Below, piece by piece: positions 53,201 to 63,881 of a DNA stretch of 64,000 bases. The stretch's first letter is position 1. Each line of letters opens with the position of its first letter. Made by a program: the position numbers and the translations under genes. The notes beneath the pieces are model-generated. The model did not search any database and was not told the origin of the DNA. It worked only from the letters and a program-made list of their open reading frames with translations. The stretch is from Asterias amurensis (lineage: Eukaryota; Echinodermata; Asteroidea; Forcipulatida; Asteriidae). Where the stretch lies: NCBI RefSeq assembly GCF_032118995.1, contig NC_092652.1, positions 23,797,044-23,861,043 on the forward strand, written 5' to 3'.

Positions 53201-55048
53201 GAGGCCAACAGATCCTTGGCTTGTGCGAGAGGTTTCTCTGTGATCCGAGTCAAAGTGGGTTCTCATGTGCCGCCGTAGCAGAGGCGGTGACGTTGAACCG
53301 TAGAGGACATCTCGATGAGGCGTAAGCGGGATGGCTGACCTCTGGTTTTCTTCATTGGCTAGGTCCTGTGAGAGAGTGAAAAATCTGTACCTCCGACGAT
53401 TAGTTCCTTCAAAGGTTTCATTTACTGGTTCCGGAGTTTGCTCGGCAGAGGTGTTATGACGGATTTCTTCTTGTGCCGGGCGGTTGCTACTCTCCTGAGG
53501 TTCAGAGCTGGAAGGAACTCTCACTCTTCTGCCAAAGCGATTCAACCTCCCCTGCTGTGAAGACGTTGCACTTGGACCACTTGGAAAGGAAAGCGATAGG
53601 TTGGCATTTGGAGGGTGTGCAATGTTTGTTCTCGGACTTGTACTTTCATCATTCACCGACAAAGATCGATCCCTTCTCGTCTCACTTGTTTGAGATGTGT
53701 TCATTGGTGGAGGATGAGGCATTATTGTTCTTGGACTTTCCCTGATGACAGTAGAATTAGGAACAGAAGTAAAAGCTTGACTTAATTGGGAAGGATTTGG
53801 TTCCAAGATACTATTTGAGTCTCTCCCCCTACGGAAAACACTGTTTGGCCGTCTTGGACTCGTCTCCTCTGGATGTCCAACATCGGATGATGTGCTTGGG
53901 ACTGGGCTGGAGATATTGTTTAAGTTCAAAGGTAATAGATTGGTTGATGAGAGAGAGTTTGATGCAGACGCTTTTGGTTGGGATGAGGGTGTAACTGAAT
54001 TCCTCGTTTGCTGATGGCCTGCTGCTTGTTTGAATTCTGCAGACGGTGAATTGACTTTAGTTATCCTCAGATTGCTACTCTCTCCATCATTCCCATGCTT
54101 CACTGACACAGTGCGGCTGCATTGGAAAGTTGAATGTCTTTCTGATGACTGAGGAGCTTCTTCTGCAGACCCCTGGGCCGACAGGCTGTCTCCGCCATGT
54201 TGTTGCAATAAAGAGTTTGCTACATTTGGGGTACTATTTCTAACTCCAGTTAAAACTCCTGGTGCAGGTTCATCGGAAGATTCAATTCCTTCTGTTTTGT
54301 TGTTTGTATCTGTGATCGTATTTTTCCTCTCTGAACCAATTTGAGGATGCTCCATGGGGTTTACTGCTACAGAACCCTTTTCAGAACTCAGCTTTCTTGA
54401 CGGCTGAACTGTCTTCTCTTTGAGGTCTTTGTTTCTCAGATGAGTTGCCCTTGATTGGTTTGTGCCCTGCCTCCTCTGTCTTCCAACAGAAGAGCTTGGG
54501 ACAGCATCAGAACTTTGGGGCTCATTGCTTTTAGAACTACTTCTATGCTCATGATTGGATGATTCTTTTCTGTCGTCTGGTTTGATCTGCTTTTTAGTTT
54601 CAGATTTCTTTCTATGAGGTAGATTGGACTCATAGCTGCCGTCCCTCGGAGCTCTTTGAAACGGTATGAGCTCGCCTACGGAAGTTAACGATGCTCGATG
54701 GAGCAACCGCTTAGACTGGGGTCGGTCGCTTAACGCTCTCTCGCGCTTAGGTCTGCCGCCTTCAGAGTTCCAATTCCTTGACCAATAGGAGTCTTCGATG
54801 GACGAGCTCTGGCCGATACGGCTGTGGATTGAGTGCTGTTCACGATTGCCATGTTCAAAAACCGAGACTTCTTGCGAGGACTGCTTATTTTTAACCCCTC
54901 GTCGCGAAACGAGCGTTTTGCTGGAATCTTTCTTTGGTGACGAAGACCCGCCAGAAACCCTCCTCGTTCGACCTTCATTTTTATCTTCATCACCACCTTT
55001 GCGGTCATCAGGAGGTCTTGGAGTTGGTAAACCACTTCTTGAGTGCAT
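50266..55048 (-). CDS. Praja-like RING-H2 E3 ubiquitin ligase
   Basis: Five coding exons: 55048-52674, 52331-52175, 51670-51526, 51096-50981, 50316-50266 (stop TGA); phases agree; 947 residues. An in-frame TAA lies 12 bases before the ATG. Residues 1-791 are in one exon and are Ser/Arg/Pro-rich, probably disordered, with four 10-residue repeats of SPRELSRLNS type (DNA near 52916-53040). The C-terminal 100 residues are ordered: GVPPGMLLSLLVRTRREFGQ, APPPATQAIIDNL, then a RING-H2 (CSIC...CTHFFHPTC...CPVC; C-x2-C-x14-C-x1-H-x2-H-x2-C-x10-C-x2-C, all eight ligands present). IWLKKSGTCPVCRFDL and the PPATQ-linker match PJA1/PJA2 best among families I know, so an E2-dependent ligase role is expected. 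The bulk of the protein cannot be assigned, so another RING-H2 family remains possible. Confidence 0.82.
50437..50666. mobile_element. Foldback MITE, AAGCCTGGTTCATACT ends
   Basis: TAAAGCCTGGTTCATACT and AGTATGAACCAGGTTTA are near-perfect inverted ends with TTTA/TAAA tips. A piece of the same element is at 26677-26801. Confidence 0.75.
51905..52065. repeat. SINE-derived mosaic in RING-gene intron
   Basis: The right half reads TTCCAGTCCCTACCTGAC, GTGTTTTCCCAGCCGCATC on the plus strand, while the left half (GCGATTCGAA, GAGGAAAGATACCACT) matches the minus orientation of the element at 1205-1480. Two SINE fragments joined head to head, or a rearranged copy. Confidence 0.4.
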
Positions 55049-55982
55049 TGTACTGCCTGCTTATCTCATGACTGCTGTACAAGAAAACCAATTTCTTAAG
55101 TCCTGAAAATCATCTTGATGAAGCAACCATGCGTTTCAACACAATATTAAATACCACAATAGACTCCAACAGGGTTGGAAAACCAGATATTTTGCAACGC
55201 TTCCATTTTACGAAGACAAATAGTGGACAAGAAGCCAACAAATTCAATTTAACACCCTGCTTCAAAGAACTACACAAACAACTTTTCCGTTCATGGATCC
55301 TGTGTGCAACAACAACCTTCCAAAATGCACTTCTTCAAGAAAAGCAAATTTCTTCAGCTCTTGCATCCAGACAAAGGTGGCGCATGAAGATGGCCCAGCA
55401 AGCATTGAGAAGGGCAAAGTAATCCATGCACCCTTAAGACCAAGTTACAGTTACATGTTCAATGCTATGTCAAGCACCAACAGCTTGACATCATCAGATT
55501 CAGGGCCCCAGGCTGGATGTGTTGCCGCAAATTAAAGCCAGGCGAAATGGACATCATGATCTTGGCCTATTGTGCAAGAAACATAAACAGTTCTCAGTTA
55601 CAAACATAAAACATTGGTTCTTGGTAATAAAACGGTAATAGTTGTTGGATTTGGAAAAGTAAAATTACTTTAATCACTAGATCAGTTTTCAATATTTATG
55701 GGGCCTACACCTTAAAAACAATGTGTGTGAAAATTGCATCAAATTAGGTGATCCTGATTCAGTGAAACAATCAAAAACAAACTGTGCTCGATAACACATC
55801 TTTAGTAATTTATATCCTACACTGTCCTGTTTTCAACGTATTATGGCTTTTTCTTTGAATTTGAAAAAAACCCAATGATGCTATATCAACTGATGCCCTA
55901 ATTACCTTCGGAAGTATGCAAACATTTTAAAACTTGATCGACATTGAAACTTTCACACCATACACCAAACTTCGATGACTTC

Positions 55983-56135
55983 AACAGGGGTCGATTTCAC
56001 AAAGAGTTAGGACTAGTCCTAATTTAGGGCTAGTCCTAAGAGATATCAAAAACGTACGGCTAGTCCTAAGTTAGGACTAGTAACTCGTCCTAACTCGAGA
56101 TAAGACTAGTCCTAACTCTTTGTGAAATCCACCCC
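55983..56135. repeat. Foldback with nested GGACTAGTCC palindromes
   Basis: Ends CAGGGGTCGATTTCACAAAG and CTTTGTGAAATCCACCCCTG are inverted. Inside, GTTAGGACTAGTCCTAA, GGCTAGTCCTAAG, AGTTAGGACTAGTAAC and AGACTAGTCCTAAC give several overlapping hairpins. Confidence 0.75.
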
Positions 56136-57096
56136 TGGTCCCATTTTTTCCTGTTTTCAAGGCAAACCTGACAAACAAGAAAGTATGGTTTTCCGGTGAA
56201 GCCTTATACATGTACGTGGAAGAAACATCTGCAGTGACTACAAGTGTTCTGTGAGACTTTGTGTATGACTCTATAGCCAGCAGTTGTCTTCATTTTTATT
56301 CAAAATGTTTTTTATGACAATTTAAAAATTACCATGGTAATTTGCAACAACAAAAAGAGGGAAAAAAAGTGTGAATTATTAATGGCTTTCAAATCTTATT
56401 TTTTAATTTTTTTTTTTATAAACATCTATAACAAAGTGTTATCAATAAACAGTGATAATTGAATCACCAAGCAGATGTTTAAATTTTAATATTATAAATA
56501 ATATTGATAATTATGAGGGTTGAAAAAAAAAATATTCCAAAAAATATTAGAAAATCATATAGCCTAAGGCTTCTTTAAACCTCTGTATTTGTTTTTTCCA
56601 GAATGCCCAGCAGAATCTTCAGCCACATGATTTTATTGTCTCGAATTGTGAATTGAAATAGTGTTTGATGAAACTTATCCAGTGGGCAATTCTTTTTACA
56701 TGGCCCCAACATTATGACACATTGTTGTACCTTGTTCGCTGTAGAAATGCCTAAAATACCAAAAATTTTTGCATTTACAAGTGCAACTAACCAGTGGAGC
56801 CTTTTATGTGTTTTTGAGTTTTGGTCAAGGGAGAGGAGACTCTTTGCCTGGCAAGTCAAACCACAAACATTTTATATTCTAGGGACTGTTCACATCGCGC
56901 ACAGAGAGGTAAAATATTTGCCGCGATATCAGGGACACATGAAACAGGACGTCCTTTCTAGTGAGTGAGGCTTAGTCCAATAACTATTATCTCCTTTTCT
57001 TTTCTTCTTGTTTTTTTTATCGTGGAATGGTCTGTTGAAACAAGCTCTTAGCTATCCCTATGGGATATTATGCTTGTCTTTTCAGGGGGCACTCCT

Positions 57097-57124
57097 TAAA
57101 AAAAAAAAAAAAAAAAAAAAAAAA
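57097..57124. repeat. A-tract of about 28 bases
   Basis: A pure A run followed by AT-rich DNA, preceded by GGGGGCACTCCTT. It could be the tail of a retroposed insertion on the plus strand, but no body or target duplication was recognised. Confidence 0.6.
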
Positions 57125-58643
57125 TAAAAATTATTAAATAATTTATTAGATAATTAGGCCCTACTATTATTTAGATTGTGGCCATCAAATAAGCTGTAGA
57201 GTGTAGTATTTCTAGCTAAAGTTGGGCCACCCCAGCTCATCTGTAATGCCCAAGAACTGTTTTTGTGACCAACTCTGAATCCTTGCCCTTGGTTTGGTTG
57301 GCCACAAAAACATGAAAAGTGTGGCTAGAAACTGGGAGTCTTACTCTCATTTCTAAAAGTAAAACACAGTAGACTAGATCATGTAGATAGAGTAGGCCTA
57401 CTTTTGGAAACTATAATCATATAAACTCAGCTCAGGAATTGTCAGGCTCCTCTTTAGATCTATAAAATGGTTAATCAAGTAAAATAAACTCACCATTCTG
57501 AATCTCTTTGGAACTAATTACATAAACCATGCATAAACAAGGCTGAAGAGGAGTCAAGGTCAAGCGTCGTTGTTGTGTAGGAAACATAAAAATCTGTTTA
57601 GCGCCCTCAATCGACGAAATGCACGTGTTGTTTGAAGCTTTGCATGCATGGTGTAGAGAAATAAGAAGAATCTATTAATAAGTAAACTTGCGGGTACAAC
57701 CATGGAGATTGCTCCATGGTACAACCACGTGTAAATCTCTTTTGAGTGAGTGTTTGCTCCTAAAAGAGCTCCTTTCAAAGCCAACTCTCACTTAGATTTA
57801 CTCATGGTTACCGACGAAATTCAGGTTGCTTTCATCTGATCCGAGACCGCTTGATAATGTTAGGCCTGTCACTCGGGGAGAAAACGGAGCGTCCTGCCCC
57901 ATTTTTGTTGTCTATAGACAGATTTGAGGGCACAAGAAAAGGAATGTCGTGTAATATTTTGCTCATTTCTAACCTGGGAGTTGTTGACTTCAAACTTGAG
58001 GTATCTTGGACGACTATAATCCAGAAAAAATTGTCCTTACCGAGGGCAAGAGAGGGACACTATTTTTCATATTGATCATTGTTCGGACGTTTGAGAAAAC
58101 TCCTCTTTTTATCTGGAGGGAGAAAAACTCAACGGGCCCTGGGGATCCTCTAATAAAATTGAGCAGAAGATAATGGTCAAGAGTCAATAAATATTTCTCC
58201 CTCTGTAAGGGGTGAGGGGTCACGGGTATCCAAACCATTTATTTTAATTCCCATTTCCCGCCCCACTGCCCCATTTTTTGGAGGGTTTGCCCTTGCTGAT
58301 CCATTGTACGATTTTACCGTGCCAAATACAATTTTAAGCGATACTTGATGAGTAAGCAACAAATCAAAAAACACAAATCTGAAACTTTATGTCAACCAAA
58401 AGAATAGAAACATGTTTCTCCAAAGGCCCTTAGCCGGATTGTCCCCTAAAATTTACTGGTCTTTCCTTCTCGATTCAATATGCTGTGAATAATATGGCCG
58501 GTGGAATGATATCATTACAGTTTGTCGGTCCATCCCATACACAATGTTGATCGTTCCTCTAATGAAAGGATGAGTTTATCCGTTGGTGAAACGTATTTGG
58601 CTGAAAGATCTAAGATATGGTAATAAATAGCGAAACTACAGCT

Positions 58644-59044
58644 TTAAAGGCAGTGTGGACACTATTGGTAATTACTCAAAATAATTATTAGCATAAAACC
58701 TTATTTGGTAATGAGTTTTTATTATAATGGAGAGAGGTTGATAGTATAAAACATTCTGAGAAACGGCTCCCTTTGAAGTGACGTAGTTTTTGAGAATGAA
58801 GTAATTTTCCACGAATTTGATTTTGAGACCTCAAGTTTAGAATTTGAGGTCTCGAAATCAAGCATCTGAAAGCACACAACTACGTGTGACAAGGGTATTT
58901 TTTCTTTCATAGTTAATATCTCGCAACTTCGAAGACCAATCGAGCTCAAATTCTCACAGGTTTGTTATATTATGCATATGTTGAGATACACCAAGTGAGA
59001 GGACTGGTCTTTGACAAATTACCAATAGTGTCCACTGTCTTTAA
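58644..59044 (+). mobile_element. Family-A MITE
   Basis: Ends TTAAAGGCAGTGTGGACAC (3-base insertion relative to the family) and GTGTCCACTGTCTTTAA, full set of modules, with CACACAACTACGTGTGAC and the GAGACCTCAAG hairpin. Confidence 0.85.
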
Positions 59045-59966
59045 TTGGCTGGAAACAACGGCATCGGCTCCATTCTGCCCGCCGTTGTTTTGGAGTTGTA
59101 CGTGCTCACTCAGGTCTTCAGACGCGAGAACGGAGCCTAAAGTCGAATCCAAAGACGAAGCCGTTTATTCGAAAAGGCTCTATGACGTATCCGAACTAGA
59201 ACTGCAGCTATTGGCTAAGAATGTTGCATAGGTCTTTCCCGTTCCACATGCAGCGATCCAGCCCTAGCCGTAGGTTCAGCCGTAGCCGCCAATTCGGAGG
59301 CGCCCTTATGGGTTGTGGTTGATGGAAGGAGCCAGTTGGCAGTAAGAGTTTTAAAAACTTTCCTCTTTCCAACGGAATTTTAAATGTTGCCTGGTTTTAA
59401 TTTTATCCCGTAGGTTTTATATTTGTTTATAGTTTATATTTCTTTAACGTGCTGTTTCTTGTGTGTTTTTAGAGTGTGCTTGTTGCTTTTTGACGCTTTT
59501 GATTTTAATTTGTAAGAGCATCAGTCTATGTTTGGAAATGCGCTATAATTATAAATCTTTTCAATGAATAAATAAATAAAATAAGAAAATACTATCTTCA
59601 GAACAAATTTAACACTCGAGATACAAATTATCTGGATTTGCTGAACAAATTTAATATAGTTCTTTACTTCCGATAATCACGTATGGATTGACAATTTCAG
59701 CTGTTTGGAAATGTTTGTTAAGATCTGCCAGTTTGTATAAAAAACATTATGTTCACGTTTTCCCACAATGTTAATAAATAAAGTAATTTTAATAAATAAT
59801 ATCTCTACACATTATTCAGGAAATAGTTCTCATAAAAGAATTTAAATTATATTTGCCAAGTGTTTCGTGCTGTTGTTTTCAGCCATCTGTGTTTAGCAAT
59901 GACTTCCCATGGCTTATTTATAGGAAAGTCAATTAATTTGAATAGAGTTCATATTAAGCCCAGGCG
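59045..59966. other. Intergenic DNA between RING gene and acidic-repeat gene
   Basis: 59045-59340 is GC-richer (AACGGCATCGGCTCC, GCCGTAGCCGCCAATTCGG) and could hold regulatory or old exon sequence, but I could not assign either. 59340-59966 is AT-rich and holds the presumed 3' UTR of the minus-strand gene at its right end. Confidence 0.35.
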
Positions 59967-62900
59967 TCATTCACGTAGGATCCTGCGTCGTGCTGCGTGT
60001 TGATTAGGCACCCGTCTACGCCGGGCAATTATGCGTCTGTAATTGTCTCTCTGGTTCTGCTGTTCGGAAATTCGTTTCCTACGCCGGTAATACATAACAG
60101 CGGCTGCAATGAGACTAGTTACCGCGATGAATGCTGACACGCCTATTGTAAGGTAAAAAGCGGCGATGGAAACGAAAAGACCGGTTTTGGGGTCTTGCCT
60201 GTCGTTGTGGGGTATCAACACGGTATCTTTTATCAACGTCTCCATCTTTGCTGTCGTCGTCTTCCTCGGACTTAGAACCACTCTCTGTGTTCTCACTCCC
60301 CTCCTGGCCCTGATCTTCCTCCCCGTCTTTATCTTGCTCATCATCACTCCCACCACCCAATACTTCATTCTGGGCGGGGTTCACCTCCTCCCCACTTGTT
60401 GGATTTTCATTGTGGATTTCGACATCACCGGCAGTAGGTTGTACCTTTTCATCACTTCCAGCCATGACGTCACTATGATCAGGAGTCTTGTCAGTCACGG
60501 TGGGAATTTCATTATCGGTACCCTCCTCGGCGTCACCATTGCCAGCCTCGTCGTCACTGTTGCCAGCCTCGGCGTCACCGTTGCCAGCCTCGGCGTCACC
60601 GTTGCCAGCCTCGGCGTCACCGTTGCCAGCCTCGGCGTCACCGTTGCCAGCCTCGGCGTCACCGTTGCCAGCCTCGGCGTCACCGTTGCCAGCCTCGGCG
60701 TCACCGTTGCCAGCTTCGGCGTCACCGTTGCCAGCCTCGTCATCTTGTTCGCCACCGAGAATGTCTGCTGCTTCTGCAATGGCGGCTTCGGCGTTTTCTA
60801 ACAAGACAACCACATCGGCTGATTTGGGTTGGAGATAAACAAAAAATTTAATAAATTTCATCAAGACTTACGTTTTTGAATTGAATAAAATTAATTGATT
60901 TTTTTTGCTTTGATTTTGTTTGTTGGGGTGTTTGTAGGTTTGTGAAGTTTTGAGGGTCGGTCCCATCCTTAGTATTCAAATGAGACATTTACAAGGGGTC
61001 ATTTTCTCAAGAAACACCGACTGACGGTTTAAGCTTCACAACCAACCTTTAAATGTGTTTCATTTAATTCGGTGAAAAGAAAAGCAGCAACATATTTTTT
61101 GAAAGGATTTCCCGGTGCACCACGACCCAAAATATTCAACGATTTGGCTCCACCACAGTACACAATGCGCGTTGAGACATTAGGGGAAATTAGACCCAAA
61201 GATGGAGTTACCAGGATTTGTCATTAATTAGGTGGTAATTGGGTAAAAAGGGGAGCTTATAATTAGAGCAGAATTTCGGAATAATCACAGTCATTAGAAG
61301 ACTGGTTTATAGTGACGTTTGGTGATTGTCAAAGACCAGTGTTCTCACTTGGCAGATGCCATTATAAGCATTAAAAAACAAGCCTGTGAAAATTTGGGCT
61401 CAATTGGTCATCGAAGTTGATGAAAGATAAAACACCCTTGTCTTTTAACTTGAACATCGAACTTGCGAGAAAATGATTGTCTTTTAATATTTTAAAGAGA
61501 AATTACCTCTGTCTCAATAACTACATTACTCCAGAGGGAGACATTTCCCCAATGTTCTATACTATCAACAGCTCTCCAATGCTTGTTTTTACCAAGTCAG
61601 TTTTTAAGTTACTATTTGTTTTGAGTAATAGTTACCAAACGTGTACCTTCCCTTTAAGACAATTTACAAAATATAATAACCCATCAGATTGTTTAAAGGT
61701 ACTGGACACTATTGGTAATTACTCAAAATAATTATCATCATAAAACCTTTCTTGATTACGAGAAATGGGGAGAGGTTAATGGTATAAAACACTGAGAAAC
61801 AGCTCCCTCTGAAGTGACGTAGTTTTTGAGGCAATAGTAATTTTCCACGATTTTGATTTCAAGACCTCGAGTTAAGAAATTAAGGTCTCGAAATCAAGCA
61901 TCAGAAAGCACACAGCTTCGTGTGAGAAGGGTGGTTTTTCTTTCATTATTATCTCGCAAATTCGACGACCGATTGGGCTCAAACTTTCACAGACTTGTTA
62001 TTGTATGTATATGTTGAGATACAGCAAATGTGAAGACTAGTCTTTGACAATTACCAATAGTGTCTAGTGTCTTTAACAGTTTCTTTGAAGACGAAAGGGC
62101 CTACCATATTAATCGTACTGATTTGAAAACAGATTACCTTTGTCTTGATGAACACAGTTTTAGATTAGTAACTCACCACGTATGTTTGCATCCGAGTTTT
62201 GTGCCTGACTGTTTTCTTGTCCGTTTCCATTCTGGGTATTGTCACCATTTGACGCAATGTTTAAAGATGATTGTACATCCTCACTTTCTTTCCCCGGTTG
62301 AGATTCTGGAAAAGAGGAAATAACAGTAGAAAATATTACCGGTCTGGGGGATCGAGGCATTGTTCAAACGAAAATAGGGTATCAGTGTCTAAATAGTTCA
62401 GCCACATTTGACCGCATTATTGGGTAATAATTCTTCACACAAAGACCGTTGATTTGAACTGGACACGAAGGTATTTATTATTTCACGTAGTGATCAAAAA
62501 CCAAATACATCATTCGTCAGCAGACAAGGCGCACCGAAAGATAAGACGCACCGACGTTTGGGGTTTAAAACGTCAGTCTGCAGGAAAATATGGTAGCAGA
62601 CCATTCACGGACAGTGGTACCGACAACAAACGTACACCACTCTTTACATTTCGAGTTGTCCCTCTTTAAAAAAAGTGGTGATTATTTCACTTTCTTATTG
62701 GGGTTTCACTCCAGGACAAAGTGAAAATTCATTCACAAAGATGCAAACTTCAATCTAAGAGTGAAAGACCAATCGAAAAAGAGTTGTCCTTCATGTGGCT
62801 CTTGAAAGAGTGTTTTTGTTTTTACTCTTTTGCATTAAGAGAGCACACGGGAAAATTTGCTCCTTGTCAAGTAATTTTTTATGCTAAATGTTTTTCATCT

Positions 62901-63881
62901 CCGTTTTCCTTCAAATTCCAAGATTTCATGGATGTTATATTCTGAGCATTTTTTTTTTTTTTTTTTGGGGGGGGGGGTAATTACCAAAATATTTACGACG
63001 AAATTTGAACAATACTGACTCAAATAATTTTTTATTTAGAAAATAAAAGAACAAACTACAAAGTCCTGGTTTATGGCACTGTTTTACATACCGTGTGATG
63101 TATTAGTACTGTCGTCAGCATCATGTGGCTGTTCATCACCAGCTTGCTCATCAGAGTCACTCGGAACGTTTAACATCGCCTCAATGGACTCTAAACGCTG
63201 ACCATGGTTGTGGTCTTCAAACAAAAGCAAATAGTACAAGTCAATAAAATACCATAAAACCATTTTAAACAACGCATCTCTGAGATTTGTTGGTGTATAC
63301 ATTTTAATATTCACGGCTCTTAAAAACACACAAGTTTGCCATCATATAATGCTTTCATTTGCAGAGCACGTGTTTATCCGTGCGGATAGCGGACAGGGGA
63401 TCAGTCTAGGTTTTGAGGCAGCTCAAGGGGTTCACAATAAACACCACCACCAAGAGTTTGGCATGGAGAGGCGTCCCCTTTTTCATAATTTTAAGGATTC
63501 ATTTAATAATTTTGAGTTATATTTTGTAATGTCAGTATTCAGTAACATCTTACAATTGAATCTACCTAAAGTAAACGCTTACAATAAAATTATGAATAAA
63601 AGGCGGGAAAATTATAATTAAGAAATAGTCCGAACATTCGAAACAGTCGAAAAGGCTCAAAAGGTCTTGGCACAAGACGTTTGTAACAAATGTTTTCACT
63701 CCAAATCAGGTTTACCCTTGCTGTATAAACTGTAAAAACAGTGTAGGCGAGGCGGGCTCGCGGGTAAAGAGTCGGACAAAAGAATAAGATAAGAGTGACC
63801 TACCATTGGTTTCAAGACTCATAATTCGTTGTTCAAGAAGCAGAAGATCTTTGCGCATTGAGTCTACCATGCTGCCAATAT
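59967..63881 (-). CDS. Unrecognised coiled-coil, acidic-repeat, membrane-tail protein (3' part)
   Basis: Four exons in order: 63881-63804, 63214-63092, 62305-62177, 60818-60115, with matching phases; the 5' part lies beyond the window. The start reads SMVDSMRKDLLLLEQRIMSL, a probable coiled coil, then an Asp/Ser/Gln/Asn-rich stretch, AEAAIAEAADILGG, about ten copies of the 7-residue DAEAGNG repeat, and a long acidic segment (SEEDDDSKDGD). In this frame the protein ends at 60115 with a basic tail. In the +1 frame, 60368-59967, the same DNA encodes a hydrophobic span (FVSIAAFYLTIGVSAF, IAVTSLIAAAVMYY) followed by RRRKR and an Arg-rich tail to a stop at 59967. A membrane anchor plus basic tail after an acidic region is the more natural ending, so an unseen short intron, a sequence error or a frameshift is likely near 60240. 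No family recognised. Confidence 0.6.
60555..60745 (-). repeat. 21-bp coding minisatellite (DAEAGNG)
   Basis: Plus-strand unit GCCTCGGCGTCACCGTTGCC(A), about nine to ten copies, almost identical, within the last exon of the acidic-repeat gene. Because 21 is a multiple of three, copy-number change keeps the frame. Confidence 0.9.
61301..61657. mobile_element. Family-D MITE, worn left end
   Basis: Right end CGTGTACCTTCCCTTTAA and modules TCAAAGACCAGTGTTCTC, GCTCAATTGGTCATCGAAG, CCAGAGGGAGACATTTCC are present; the left end and central palindrome are degraded. 36 bases before the family-A element at 61693. Confidence 0.7.
61693..62076 (+). mobile_element. Family-A MITE
   Basis: Ends TTAAAGGTACTGGACAC and AGTGTCTAGTGTCTTTAA with all family modules. 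It lies in the intron of the acidic-repeat gene, 100 bases before the exon at 62177-62305. Confidence 0.8.
62306..63091. other. Intron of acidic-repeat gene
   Basis: No exon or MITE recognised. Contains a T-run/G-run junction at about 62949-62979. Confidence 0.45.
63215..63803. other. Intron of acidic-repeat gene
   Basis: AT-rich with no recognised repeat or exon. An open frame at 63349-63621 has no similarity or splice support. Confidence 0.4.

Larger units (their letters stand above)
55049..58643. other. Intergenic DNA upstream of the RING gene
   Basis: Holds the 5' UTR of the RING gene, a foldback at 55983-56135, an A-tract at 57097-57124 and otherwise unique-looking AT-rich DNA. Short open frames (for example 55129-55419 and 56714-56968) lack similarity or splice support. 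The RING promoter should lie here but no clear core element is visible. Confidence 0.4.

Noticed and set aside
52975-55106. Several plus-strand frames opposite the RING gene
   Set aside because: All are antisense shadows of the 2.4-kb exon, whose minus-strand frame is unbroken and ends in good splice sites.
55129-55419. Plus-strand 97-codon frame upstream of the RING gene
   Set aside because: No similarity, no splice context, and it overlaps the likely 5' UTR/promoter of the minus-strand gene.
59050-59231. GC-richer open frame ending in SELELQLLAKNVA
   Set aside because: Its start lies inside a MITE end and no splice or homology support was found.
60166-60801. Plus-strand frames opposite the acidic-repeat exon
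   Set aside because: Complement of a 21-bp coding repeat; hydrophobic VTVASLG repeats are a by-product of GC-rich antisense codons.
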